The notes under the pieces: model-generated | What the model was told of the DNA's origin: nothing | The model's database searches: none | What the model saw: the letters and a program-made list of their open reading frames with translations, nothing else | Part shown: piece by piece, positions 25,324-33,748 of the stretch | Numbering within the stretch: position 1 is the stretch's first letter | Layout of the letters: each line of letters opens with the position of its first letter | DNA from: Phycisphaerales bacterium UBA6054 | GTDB lineage: Bacteria; Planctomycetota; Phycisphaerae; Phycisphaerales; UBA1924 | Length of the DNA: 45,187 nucleotides | Assembly: GCA_002429045.1 (NCBI GenBank) | Contig: DIYM01000154.1 | Coordinates: 1-45,187 of the forward strand | Direction: 5' to 3' | Translations under genes and position numbers: made by a program

Positions 25324-26486
25324 CGGCGTGTGTTCCTGATGGGCTGCATGTTCGGTTCGTCGCGACGCAGGGGCGTCATGCCCGGGGGCTCACGGAGCGG
25401 GGCCTCTGTGGCGGTGGTCGTTCTGTCGGATCCGCGGTCCGCGCCCGGGGTCTGGACGACGCTGGCCTGTTCTTCGCCCGACCCGGTCATGACGGCCCGC
25501 CCGGGCCCCGCGACCCGTGCCGTGAAGCGCCGGCGTGACCCGTCCCTGGTTTCCAGTTCGATCAGTTCGCCCTCCCGCGCGTCGTGGCGGGCCCGGGCGA
25601 CGGTGGTGACGACCACGGTCCCGCGCACGGTCCGGACGCTGACGTCCTGCCCGCGTTCGATCATCGCGGGCGCCTCGACGTGGTGCTCGCGGACCACCTG
25701 CCCGGGCTGGAGCGATCGGATCAGCGAGTGCCCGATCGCGGTCCGGGGCGGCGCCGGCGGGTCGGTGGGGTCGATCCAGGACTGTTCGCGCCGGACGTCG
25801 CTCTCCCGCAGCGGGCTCCCCCGCCTGACCGGGCGGGCCACGACGAGCGCGTCTCGGAGGACCTCGACGCCCACGCGGACCGACTCGGACGTGACGAGGT
25901 GATCGCCCTCGTAGATCTCGACCCGCAGCGCGATCTTCTCCGAGAAACCGATCTCGGTGATCGACACGATCCGGGCTTCGGTCGGGGTCGCGAGCAGCGT
26001 CGCGGCACGCTCTGGGTAGGAGATGCGGATCTGATCGCGCGACGCGCGGAACCGCGACCGAAGCCACGAGCCGAGGTGATCGCGTACGGTGACGGTGTCA
26101 GGATCGTCTGCCGGCTGCTCGGTCGGGGCGGGCGGGTCGGTCCTCTGCCGCACCCGCGTCAGGCTGACGCCCGGGCCCAGCACGACGATCGAGCCGATGT
26201 GGGCCCGGGAGCGATCGATGAGCGTCCTGATGGACGACGCGGGGATCTGTGTCCAGGACCCGATCCGGGCGTCGTGCTCGTCGAGCGGCAGCCCGGCGAG
26301 GCTCTCCGCCTGATCGCCCTCGATCGAGGCGATCGACCCGAGCGTGAGCGCCGTCTCGGGCGCGAGCCGGACGGTGGAACGGAGTGTGACGGTGGTGACA
26401 CCGCCGGCGGGCTTGGCGTTGGTGATGCCCAGCGACGCGGTCAGCACGCACATGAGCGAGATGAGCAATCGGGTCAGCGGGTCCAT
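25320..26486 (-). CDS. flgA: P-ring assembly chaperone FlgA
   Basis: Periplasmic chaperone for P-ring (FlgI) assembly. 388 residues with a Sec signal peptide (about 1-24). The diagnostic part is the SAF-like region, VVARPVRRGSPLRESDVRRE through LQPGQVVREHHVEAP (about 215-280). The SAF region is followed by the beta-rich domain VSVRTVRGTVVVTTVARARH and GRRRFTARV-like strands. The last about 45 residues are disordered and Arg/Pro/Thr-rich, making it longer than most FlgA. It lies 3 bases after flgG and overlaps flgH, as expected for a coupled rod/ring operon. Confidence 0.88.
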   Translation of the reverse strand: MDPLTRLLISLMCVLTASLGITNAKPAGGVTTVTLRSTVRLAPETALTLGSIASIEGDQAESLAGLPLDEHDARIGSWTQIPASSIRTLIDRSRAHIGSIVVLGPGVSLTRVRQRTDPPAPTEQPADDPDTVTVRDHLGSWLRSRFRASRDQIRISYPERAATLLATPTEARIVSITEIGFSEKIALRVEIYEGDHLVTSESVRVGVEVLRDALVVARPVRRGSPLRESDVRREQSWIDPTDPPAPPRTAIGHSLIRSLQPGQVVREHHVEAPAMIERGQDVSVRTVRGTVVVTTVARARHDAREGELIELETRDGSRRRFTARVAGPGRAVMTGSGEEQASVVQTPGADRGSDRTTTATEAPLREPPGMTPLRRDEPNMQPIRNTRR

Positions 26487-26489
26487 CGG

Positions 26490-27299
26490 TCACCGCCTCA
26501 GCTGCGCGACGGACTGGAGGGTTTCGTCCGCGGCTCGGATGGACTGAGAGTTCATCTCGAACGCCCGCTGCGTCCGGATCAACTCGATCAACTCGCGGGC
26601 TGGGTCCACGTTGGATCCCTCGAGCATGTTGCCCCGGATGCTCCCGAAGTTCTGCGTGGAGGGCTCGCCGGTGATCGGCGGGCCCGAGGCGGCCGATTCG
26701 ACCCAGAGGTTCTGACCGACCTGGGTCAGCCCCGCCTCGTTGACGAACAGCGCCAGCTCGATCTGCCCGATCTCTTGGGGCTGGGCGTCGCCCGGCAGCG
26801 TGGCGAAGATGCGTCCCGACGGATCGATGCCGACCGCCTGCGCGTCGAGCGGGACGGTGATGTTGGGTTCGAGGCGTCGCCCGTCCGAGTTGGCGAGCAC
26901 GATCTCGCCCTCGGAGTTGAGGGTGAAGTTGCCGGCCCGCGTGTACGCCAGCCCGCCCTCACCCAGGTCTGCCTCGACCTGCACCTGGAAGAAACCCTTG
27001 CCCTCGATGTACCAGTCCAGGGGGTTCTCGCTGGGCACGGGCGGGCCCTGGCTGAAGTCTTGTTGGGTGCCCGAGACCTTGACGCCCAGCCCGACGTAGA
27101 GCCCGGTGGGGCGTTGGTCGCCGTTGTTGTTCTCCACGCCCGGTTGGGCCCGCTCGATATAAAGAAGGTCTTCGAAGTTCGCGCGGCTGGTCTTGAACCC
27201 CTCGGTGTTCACGTTCGCCAGGTTGTTGGCGATCACGTCGAGGCGGGTGTTCAGGGCCCTCAGCCCGGTCGATGCGGATTGCATGGCGATGACGCCCAT
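26490..27299 (-). CDS. flgG: Distal rod protein FlgG
   Basis: 269 residues, near the usual 260. N-terminal MQSASTGLRALNTRLDVIAN-NLANVNTEGFK and C-terminal NVDPARELIELIRTQRAFEM with SQSIRAADETLQ are the standard flagellar rod signatures. The central region and length fit FlgG rather than FlgF. It follows flgF by 25 bases and precedes flgA by 3. Confidence 0.95.
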   Translation of the reverse strand: MGVIAMQSASTGLRALNTRLDVIANNLANVNTEGFKTSRANFEDLLYIERAQPGVENNNGDQRPTGLYVGLGVKVSGTQQDFSQGPPVPSENPLDWYIEGKGFFQVQVEADLGEGGLAYTRAGNFTLNSEGEIVLANSDGRRLEPNITVPLDAQAVGIDPSGRIFATLPGDAQPQEIGQIELALFVNEAGLTQVGQNLWVESAASGPPITGEPSTQNFGSIRGNMLEGSNVDPARELIELIRTQRAFEMNSQSIRAADETLQSVAQLRR

Positions 27300-27324
27300 G
27301 GACAGACTCCTGGCGGGAAAGGCG

Positions 27325-28092
27325 TTACGAGGTCCGCGCGAAGCGGTTTACGAGGCTCTCGAGCATGCGGTTCTGCATGTCGATCATGCTGATGTTGGAC
27401 TGGGCGGACCGGGAGGCGGCCGTGATGCCCAGCATCGTGCCGATCTCGTCGACCGACGAGCCCTCGACCATGTGCTGGCGGATCAGCCCGGTGCCCACGG
27501 CCAGGTTCGGGACCCGCCCGCTGGGATGGGTGAACAGCCCGTTGCCGGCCTTGATGAGTGACGAACGGTCCGCGATATCGAACAGCCCGATCGTCGCGAT
27601 CTCGCCCCCGTTCTGGGTGATCAGCCCGTCGTTGGCGATGTTGATCGGTCCCGCCTGGCGGTCGATGACGATCTGTTCCCCGTCCGCGTCGAGGACGGGC
27701 AGGGCGGAGGTTGTTCCGATCAGCCGCCCGTCGGCGTCGAGGGTGAACCGCCCGTCGCGCGTCAGGGAGGGGTTGGCGCCATCACCGACCGCGAAGAATC
27801 CCTCGCCCTGGATGCCCAGATCGAGGCTGTTGGGCGAGTCGGTCAGCGGGCCCTGCTTGAAGTCGATCGCGGTCCGGCCGCTGAGCACCCCGCCCCCGAG
27901 GCGTTCGAGGAGGTCGTCGCTGGGCATGTTCCAGAGGTTGTCCTCGGCGCGGACGTGCTGGCGGTGCATCGCGGTGGCCATGACGGGCTTGAACCCCACC
28001 GTGTTGAGGTTGGCGAGGTTGTTGGCGATCGAGTCTTGGCGGAAGATCGCGGCCTGGGCGCCCGATGCCGAGATCTGCATGCCGTAGTTCAT
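27325..28092 (-). CDS. flgF: Rod protein FlgF
   Basis: 255 residues, first gene of the flgF-flgG-flgA-flgH unit. N-terminal motif ANNLANLNTVGFKPV and C-terminal IDMQNRMLESLVNRF belong to the rod/hook family. Sequence and order (before flgG) point to FlgF, the proximal-distal rod component, although FlgG paralogues can look similar. A leader of about 78 bases contains a hairpin with the ACGGAG loop, and a candidate sigma-54 promoter lies upstream. Confidence 0.88.
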   Translation of the reverse strand: MNYGMQISASGAQAAIFRQDSIANNLANLNTVGFKPVMATAMHRQHVRAEDNLWNMPSDDLLERLGGGVLSGRTAIDFKQGPLTDSPNSLDLGIQGEGFFAVGDGANPSLTRDGRFTLDADGRLIGTTSALPVLDADGEQIVIDRQAGPINIANDGLITQNGGEIATIGLFDIADRSSLIKAGNGLFTHPSGRVPNLAVGTGLIRQHMVEGSSVDEIGTMLGITAASRSAQSNISMIDMQNRMLESLVNRFARTS

Positions 28093-28145
28093 CGCCGATC
28101 TCCGCCAGTGCCCCCGGAGTCGGCCGGGGCGGTGCGAACGCGGGC

Positions 28146-28159
28146 GTCCCTCCGTGGAC
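28146..28159 (-). promoter_or_regulatory. flgF leader hairpin with ACGGAG loop
   Basis: Minus-strand GTCC-ACGGAG-GGAC is a 4-bp stem with the same hexaloop as in the flaA and flaB leaders. It lies 53 bases or more before the ATG, so it is not the ribosome-binding site. It is near the predicted 5' end of the mRNA (about 28170). Possible CsrA site. Confidence 0.42.
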
Positions 28160-28178
28160 CTCCCGGTGCGGACTTATG

Positions 28179-28195
28179 ACGCGAACGGCGTGCCA
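28179..28195 (-). promoter_or_regulatory. Candidate sigma-54 promoter of flgF
   Basis: Same 17 bases as 24515-24531. Minus strand: TGGCAC at -24 and GC at -12 with the required 10-base interval. The predicted start is near 28170, about 78 bases before the flgF ATG. The upstream gene ends at 28303 with a hairpin after it, so a fresh promoter is needed here. Confidence 0.6.
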
Positions 28196-28255
28196 GATCG
28201 GCGCGGCATCGGCGCGGGCGGCGGGCGGGCATCGCGTGCGCTGGGCGCACAAGAT

Positions 28256-28278
28256 GCCCGCGCATCCCCTGCGCGGGC
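28256..28278 (-). terminator. Hairpin after FG-GAP protein gene
   Basis: GCCCGCGCA (28256-28264) pairs with TGCGCGGGC (28270-28278) in a perfect 9-bp stem with a 5-base loop, 24 bases past the stop. On the minus strand ATCTTGTG follows, only weakly U-rich. It separates the secreted-protein gene from the flagellar operon. Confidence 0.5.
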
Positions 28279-28302
28279 GTCGAACGGGTCTGGCATGGTC
28301 CG

Positions 28303-29607
28303 TCAGGGGCAGCCTGCGTTGAAGTCGGTGATGTAGGCGGAGATGTCGAAGAAGTTGAACACGCCGAAGGGGGCGGCGAAGTCGGCGGCGGGGTCCATCG
28401 CGTTGAACGCCGCGATGAACGCCGAGATATCGAAGAAGTTGAGCACGCCGGCGGGCGGGGCCAGGTCGGCCGGGCACGACGGGGCGCAGGTGTTCAGGTA
28501 GATCTGCATGTCGTTGCTGGCCTCGAAGACCGCGGCGGCGTCGGGTGCGCCGTCGTTGTTCAGGTCGGCGATCGCGACGCCGTTGGCGTTGTTGAAGCCG
28601 CTGAAGAGGGCTTCCGCGCCGAGCACCCCGCCCGGGCCGCCGGGAAAGACAGAGATGGTCTGCGGGTTGGTCGATCCGGTCGCGATGAGCACGTCGGGCG
28701 AGCCGTCGCCGGTCAGGTCGCCCACCGCGAGGGCGCGGGGGACGCCGGTGGTGGCATAGAACGCGCCCGGCTGGAAGGTCCCGTTGCCGTTGTTGAGGTA
28801 GACGGCGGTGTCGCCGAAGAACCCGCACGCGACGAGGTCGGGGTCCGAGTCGCCGTCCATGTCGATGACCTTGACATCCGCGGCCCCGATCGGAGCGGGC
28901 ATCGAGGTGAAGGGCCCGAACCCGCCGAACCCGTCGCCGAACAGGTACTCGATCTCGTTGTTGATCATGTCGGTGGCGATCACGTCGGGGATCGAATCGT
29001 CGTTGATGTCGGCCAGTTCGACGGACGTGACGCTGCCGTTGATGAACGTGAACACGGGCGGCGCGAACGTGCCGTCGCCGTTGTTGAGCAGCACGCGGAC
29101 CTGGTTCGCCGCGGAACTGACGACGAGATCGATGTCGCCGTCGTTTTCGAGATCGGCGGCCGCGATGTCCTCGACCGCGACGAACGAGCCCGAGTCGAAC
29201 ACGCCAGCCTGCTGGAACGTGCCGTCTCCCAACCCGCTGAGGACGGTGACGGTGTTGCTCGAGACGTTCCCGACGCAGATGTCGAGCGTTGAATCACCGG
29301 TGACGTCGGCGATGGCGAGCCCCCGGGGGGTGAATCCGATGCCGTCGTTGAAGTCGTAGCGGATCGCGGGCTGGAGCGTGCCGTCCCCGTTGCCGAGGTG
29401 CACCGACACCGAGCGGGCCCCGGGTTCTGAGACGACGAGATCCTGGTTGCCGTCGTTGTCCAGATCGGCGGCGATGACCTCCCACGGGTTCGAGCCCGAG
29501 GTCAGGGGGATGGCGTCGCCCAGGGAGAGCGCCGCGCCGGGATCGCATTGGGCGGCGGCGGGCCAGGACGCGAGCGCGGCAACGAACAGCGGGCGGGCGT
29601 GGTTCAT
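28303..29607 (-). CDS. Secreted FG-GAP/VCBS repeat protein with GC-type dockerin
   Basis: 434 residues. A short signal peptide (about 1-20) precedes seven FG-GAP-like blades, each with an Asp-rich calcium loop: DLDNDGNQD, DVTGDSTLD, DLENDGDID, DINDDSIPD, DMDGDSDPD, DLTGDGSPD and DLNNDGAPD. This suggests a seven-bladed beta-propeller of the integrin-alpha type. The last about 57 residues are two copies of a 'GVxNFFDISAxIxxFNA' unit beginning CPADLA and ending GCP, the GC-type dockerin found at the C-terminus of many exported Phycisphaerae proteins. ATG 29607 is chosen because GGAGGAAG lies 7 bases upstream and a signal peptide follows; an upstream in-frame start adds only Arg-rich residues. 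Probably surface-associated; ligand unknown. Confidence 0.85.
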   Translation of the reverse strand: MNHARPLFVAALASWPAAAQCDPGAALSLGDAIPLTSGSNPWEVIAADLDNDGNQDLVVSEPGARSVSVHLGNGDGTLQPAIRYDFNDGIGFTPRGLAIADVTGDSTLDICVGNVSSNTVTVLSGLGDGTFQQAGVFDSGSFVAVEDIAAADLENDGDIDLVVSSAANQVRVLLNNGDGTFAPPVFTFINGSVTSVELADINDDSIPDVIATDMINNEIEYLFGDGFGGFGPFTSMPAPIGAADVKVIDMDGDSDPDLVACGFFGDTAVYLNNGNGTFQPGAFYATTGVPRALAVGDLTGDGSPDVLIATGSTNPQTISVFPGGPGGVLGAEALFSGFNNANGVAIADLNNDGAPDAAAVFEASNDMQIYLNTCAPSCPADLAPPAGVLNFFDISAFIAAFNAMDPAADFAAPFGVFNFFDISAYITDFNAGCP

Positions 29608-29704
29608 GCTGGGCTTCCTCCGGGGCCGGCGCGTGCGTGGGGGCCGGGCCTCTAGCGTACAGCGCCGGGCACGGCTCCGGGTCACGGGAGTTGCGGGCTT
29701 TGGG

Positions 29705-31114
29705 TCAGCGGACGGTCCGGCTTGTGGGTGCCAGCGCCCGGTCGACCTTGTCCTGCCACTCCGCGAAGCCGGAGCGTCCCATGAGCCCGAACGTCGCTTT
29801 CTTGCCCGTCTCCACGGCGGGCTGGTCGTAGGCGTCGATGTTGAGCATCAGCCCCGCGTACGCGGTCGCGATCTGCCACAACGCCATGAACTCGCCGACG
29901 TGGTGGGCATCGACCCTCGGGAACCCGATGGTGAAGTTCGGGCGGCTCGACTCGACCAGGGCGTACTCGGTCGCTCGCTTCTCGGCATTGAGCAGCGCGG
30001 TCATGGACTTGCCTTCGAGGTACTCCAACGCCTCCACGCCCATGCCCGTGGGGATCGAGATGTCCTCCTCCCCGAACGACTCGACCTCGACGAACCCGAA
30101 CACCTTGTCGTTCGGTCCCTCGCGATACAGCTGGACCTGGGAGTGCTGGTCGGTTGTTCCGAGCGCCTTGATGGGCGTGAAGCCCGCGAACACTTCGGCG
30201 CCATTCACATCGTGCTTCTTGCCCAGCGACTCGGCCCACAGCTGGCGGTACCAGTCCGCGAGCAGGTACAGGCTGTTGCAATACGGCATCAGCACGTGGT
30301 TTGGTTTGCCCTTGCGTGTTCCCATCTCGACGAGCAGGAACGCGAGCATCGCGGCGGGGTTCCCGAGCAGGTCGGGGTTGGAGCAACGGTCGTCCATGGC
30401 CTTGGCGCCGTCGAGCAGGGCTTCGACATCGATCCCGCCCATCGCGGCCGAGAAGAGCCCGACGGGGCTCAGGGCGCTGAACCGCCCACCCACGCCCTCG
30501 GGGACCGGGAGGGTGGCGATGCCGGCTTCGTCGCAGATGGTCCGCATGGTTCCCTTGGCGGGGTCGGTGACCGCGACCACGTGGTCCGCCCAGCGGGCGC
30601 CGACCGCCTGCTGCAGCCGCTCTCGGACGATCATGAACTGGGCGGCGGTCTCGGCGGTCTCGCCCGACTTGCTGATGACGTTGAAGAGGGTGGTCTTCGG
30701 ATCGCACAGGCCGAGCACGGCGCCGAGGTTGGCCGGGTCCACGTTGTCCACGACAAAGATCCGCGGCCCGGGGCGTTCCGCCGCGGGCAGCAGGTTGTAG
30801 GTGGGGGGGTTGAGGGCGGACTGGATCGCGATGTTGCCCAGCGCCGAGCCGCCGATCCCGAGGACCACGACATCCTCGAAGCGTGCCTCGCACTCGTTGG
30901 CGATCGCCCGGACCGAGTTGAGATGCGTTGTGCGCATCGGCTCGGTCCAGAGTTCACGCCAGCGTTCCCAACCGGTGCCCCGGCTGGCGGCGAGACGTTC
31001 GGTCAGGGCGGCCATCCCCGCCGCCGGGTCACCCGACGGGTCCAGGCGGGCCGGATCGAGTCCGTGCGATCCGACCCGATCGGAGAGGCAGTTGGCGTAG
31101 TCGATAGTCAGCAT
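29705..31114 (-). CDS. pgi: Glucose-6-phosphate isomerase
   Basis: Interconverts glucose-6-phosphate and fructose-6-phosphate. The 469 residues match the shorter bacterial Pgi class. Two SIS subdomains are seen: VVLGIGGSALGNIAIQSAL (sugar-phosphate loop) and FNVISKSGETAETAAQF, with the catalytic Glu expected in the GTRKGKPNHVLMPYCNSLYL region and the conserved His in NVDAHHVGEFMAL-like positions near 400. The start ATG 31114 has TATCCT 6 bases upstream and no Shine-Dalgarno, so it may be leaderless. It sits between two unrelated dockerin-protein genes on the same strand. Confidence 0.93.
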   Translation of the reverse strand: MLTIDYANCLSDRVGSHGLDPARLDPSGDPAAGMAALTERLAASRGTGWERWRELWTEPMRTTHLNSVRAIANECEARFEDVVVLGIGGSALGNIAIQSALNPPTYNLLPAAERPGPRIFVVDNVDPANLGAVLGLCDPKTTLFNVISKSGETAETAAQFMIVRERLQQAVGARWADHVVAVTDPAKGTMRTICDEAGIATLPVPEGVGGRFSALSPVGLFSAAMGGIDVEALLDGAKAMDDRCSNPDLLGNPAAMLAFLLVEMGTRKGKPNHVLMPYCNSLYLLADWYRQLWAESLGKKHDVNGAEVFAGFTPIKALGTTDQHSQVQLYREGPNDKVFGFVEVESFGEEDISIPTGMGVEALEYLEGKSMTALLNAEKRATEYALVESSRPNFTIGFPRVDAHHVGEFMALWQIATAYAGLMLNIDAYDQPAVETGKKATFGLMGRSGFAEWQDKVDRALAPTSRTVR

Positions 31115-31120
31115 GCGCGG

Positions 31121-31126
31121 AGGATA
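31121..31126 (-). promoter_or_regulatory. -10-like hexamer of pgi
   Basis: Minus-strand TATCCT ends 6 bases before the pgi ATG. The intervening CCGCGC offers no Shine-Dalgarno pairing. It follows the terminator of the upstream gene by about 45 bases, so a separate promoter is expected here. Confidence 0.4.
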
Positions 31127-31170
31127 GCGGGGATCATGCGCGGCGGGCCGGATCGTCGGAGCCGGGCACG

Positions 31171-31195
31171 AAAAAGCCCTCCCGGCTGGGAGGGC
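31171..31195 (-). terminator. Rho-independent terminator of dockerin protein gene
   Basis: GCCCTCCC (31176-31183) pairs with GGGAGGGC (31188-31195), an 8-bp stem with a GGCT tetraloop on the plus strand. On the minus strand TTTTT (31171-31175) follows. It starts 28 bases past the stop codon at 31223. Confidence 0.85.
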
Positions 31196-31222
31196 GGAGG
31201 GAGCCGGCGCGGGCGCGACCGT

Positions 31223-33721
31223 TCAATCAGCGTCGGCCCGCATCGCTTCCACCACGATCAGCAGATCGCGGATGTCCACGGCCCCGTCGTCGTTGGCGTC
31301 ATGGGCACCCTTGGTGTCCCCGTCGCGGAAGCCCGCGAGGAAGGCTTCAAGGTCCGTGGCGTCGACGACTCCGTCGCGGTTCAGGTCGCCGTCGTTCAGT
31401 GTGACGCCGACCGATATGTTGTCGTTCTCGCACTCTGTTTCGTACAGTTGAACCAGGTCGACTCGAAGCGGGTCCGCGGCTTTGCCCGCGGGCGGCAGCG
31501 CCGTGTGCGCCGCCTTGACCTCGAACTGCATCCTGTTGGAGTCTACATAGTCGCCCAGCGAGGCGCCGCCGATCGGCAGGTCGATGTGCCACTTCAGGAT
31601 GGTCTTCCGATCGATCACCGACGATGTTGTGGGCAGATACGCCTGGTCGTCGAATGTCCTCTCCCACTCGTTGGAGTATCCGTCTGAATCGGTGTCGGTG
31701 AACTCGGCGCGCCGCGCGGACGTGCTGAACAGTTCCTCGGGTGTCGCGGTGATCTTCTCGTACAGCCCGGTGGTTTGATTGAGAATCCTGAGGGTGTATG
31801 CGGCGCCGTCCCAGGGCCCGCCGCCGTCGATCGTCTCGAGCACGAACGAGTAGGAACCGGCGGCTTCCGTGAGTCCCAGGCTCGCGAAGCGAGCTTCAAA
31901 GACGGCCTCGACCGATGTCGGGTTGAGGCTCCCGGATACCGAATAGGCGTTCTCTTCGCTGAACCGGAACCCGTCGAAGGAACCGGGCGCGAGCCAGAGC
32001 GGACCGAGCTTGATGCCATTGAGGTTGTAGTCAAAGACCTGGGCGATCGCGTCGTTCGTTGCGTCCCAGTTGTACTGACGCATGATCGCTTTGCCTTCGG
32101 CGGGGGTTTGCCCGAGGTCGCCGTGGTCCAGCCCGTCGCATCGTTCGCCGAAGAACTCGCTGTCCGGGTTGCCCCAGAAGATGATCTCGTTGACCCCCTT
32201 GGCTCTGCAGACCGCGATCACGTCTCGCACCGCGTCTTTGGTGGTGATCGACGTGTCGTTCCCGCCCCCCTGAGGGCCGGGTCTCCAGATGAGGGTGCCC
32301 ACGCGGGGGACCCACGGCGAGAAGTGTCGCGGGGCGGTTAGCCCGAGCGTGTCGAACTCGGGCATCGAGAAGATCGCGTGGTCGAGCTGGGTACGGACAC
32401 TCCTGAGCCACGCCTCTGCGGGAGACTCGATCAGGCTGGTGTCGTTCTTTTCTTTGCTGATGTCTTCTTCCCAGAAGTCGCTGGGGGGATAGAGCACCGG
32501 TGACTGGATCGGCGCGGAACCCGACTTCGAGACCTGCGCGAATCCATAGCCCTCGTGCGGGCCCCAGTTCTTGTTCAAGGCGCCGCGGTCGGACTTGGAG
32601 ATCGTGGGGTATGTGTGCGAGTAGTACCCCGAGGTCGAGTAGTTGGACCACTTGAAACCGCCCCAGTCGGTGCTGTTCAGCGGGTGATCCAGGGCGGGCA
32701 CGAACGCTCCGTCGATGGTCGCCGCGAGAACCCCGTTGTAGAGCTGGTTGATGGGATAGAACTCGTGATCGAACGACGGGTTCTGGTGGGCGAGGTCGGT
32801 GTAGTCGTACGCGTTGATCCCGACTCCGTAGATGATGGGCATGAACGGGTTGCACGCGGTTCTCCAGCCATCGATGTCGGCAAGCGGGTGGCTCGTGAAC
32901 ACCTCCGAAGCGTGCGTCGATGCCGGGGTGGCGTCCCAGAGATCGAAGTTGCCGTGGAGCGACTCGGTCGACCAGCGGGCGTCGGTGAGCATGGACTCGT
33001 GCTCTCCGATGTTGCTCATGCTGTCTATGCCGTGCGTGCGGTTGCGTTCTTCGTCGAAGAAGATCCGGAGGGGAGCCGGGAAGCTGTGCCCGGCTGCCTG
33101 GACGCGCGCCACGATTTCGTCGGTGAGGTACTCGATGGCCGAGTCCGCGATCGCCACGCTGTTCGATCGCCAGACCGAAGCTCGGCTCAGATCGGTCGCC
33201 GCCGGGGGCAGATCCAGCCATTGCTGGCAGTTGAGCGTGGTGTTGCTGAACAGATCGACGGCGTCATCGAGTTCGTCGTCGGGATGATCGTGGAGGTTGA
33301 TGGAGTGAAGCCCGAGTAAGCAGATCGCGTACTCGCCGTCGCTGATGGCGTCCGGTCCGGTTGATGTGAGCCGGCTGACAATCGTGTTGGCGATCACCTG
33401 GGCCTGCTGGTCGAGATTCAAGGTGTTGATCGTGGAACTCGAGCTCAGCGAACTGGCCCACATGCGATGCTGCACCATGACCTGCATGTCCGGGTGCTTC
33501 GCCGTCAGGTCTGTGACATCGCTGTGAAGCTCCCAGGCCCAGAACTTCGGTGCGGTCGAGTCGTTGAGCCAGCCGTTCGTAGCCGGCGCCATGCCCGGGG
33601 AGTCGAGGCGGGGGCGCTGCCTGGTGATCGTGCCCTGGTCTCCTGTCTGGGCGGCAAGCGGCGTCTGGGCCGACATCATGGCGCCGGCGGCGAGAACGAG
33701 ATGCGTCACGCGGGGTGTCAT
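31223..33721 (-). CDS. Uncharacterised secreted protein with C-terminal dockerin
   Basis: 832 residues; function not recognised. A Sec signal peptide (about 1-24, ending PLAAQ) leads into a long region with alternating strands and helices. Segments such as LRIFFDEERNRTHG and KGVNEIIFWGNPDSEFFGE look like beta-strand ends of a TIM-barrel-type hydrolase, with acidic residues where catalytic ones usually lie. The tryptophan- and tyrosine-rich stretches (HPLNSTDWGGFKWSNYSTSG) would suit carbohydrate binding. The C-terminus (about 777-832) is a classical type I dockerin with two calcium loops, DLNRDGVVDATDL and DANDDGAVDIRDL. ATG 33721 has AAGGAGG 8 bases upstream. The frame stays open farther upstream but that part is antisense to hpt. 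It has a structured leader and a strong terminator, so it is a single-gene unit. Confidence 0.75.
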   Translation of the reverse strand: MTPRVTHLVLAAGAMMSAQTPLAAQTGDQGTITRQRPRLDSPGMAPATNGWLNDSTAPKFWAWELHSDVTDLTAKHPDMQVMVQHRMWASSLSSSSTINTLNLDQQAQVIANTIVSRLTSTGPDAISDGEYAICLLGLHSINLHDHPDDELDDAVDLFSNTTLNCQQWLDLPPAATDLSRASVWRSNSVAIADSAIEYLTDEIVARVQAAGHSFPAPLRIFFDEERNRTHGIDSMSNIGEHESMLTDARWSTESLHGNFDLWDATPASTHASEVFTSHPLADIDGWRTACNPFMPIIYGVGINAYDYTDLAHQNPSFDHEFYPINQLYNGVLAATIDGAFVPALDHPLNSTDWGGFKWSNYSTSGYYSHTYPTISKSDRGALNKNWGPHEGYGFAQVSKSGSAPIQSPVLYPPSDFWEEDISKEKNDTSLIESPAEAWLRSVRTQLDHAIFSMPEFDTLGLTAPRHFSPWVPRVGTLIWRPGPQGGGNDTSITTKDAVRDVIAVCRAKGVNEIIFWGNPDSEFFGERCDGLDHGDLGQTPAEGKAIMRQYNWDATNDAIAQVFDYNLNGIKLGPLWLAPGSFDGFRFSEENAYSVSGSLNPTSVEAVFEARFASLGLTEAAGSYSFVLETIDGGGPWDGAAYTLRILNQTTGLYEKITATPEELFSTSARRAEFTDTDSDGYSNEWERTFDDQAYLPTTSSVIDRKTILKWHIDLPIGGASLGDYVDSNRMQFEVKAAHTALPPAGKAADPLRVDLVQLYETECENDNISVGVTLNDGDLNRDGVVDATDLEAFLAGFRDGDTKGAHDANDDGAVDIRDLLIVVEAMRADAD

Positions 33722-33748
33722 TCGATCCTCCTTAAAAGCAGACAAAGG

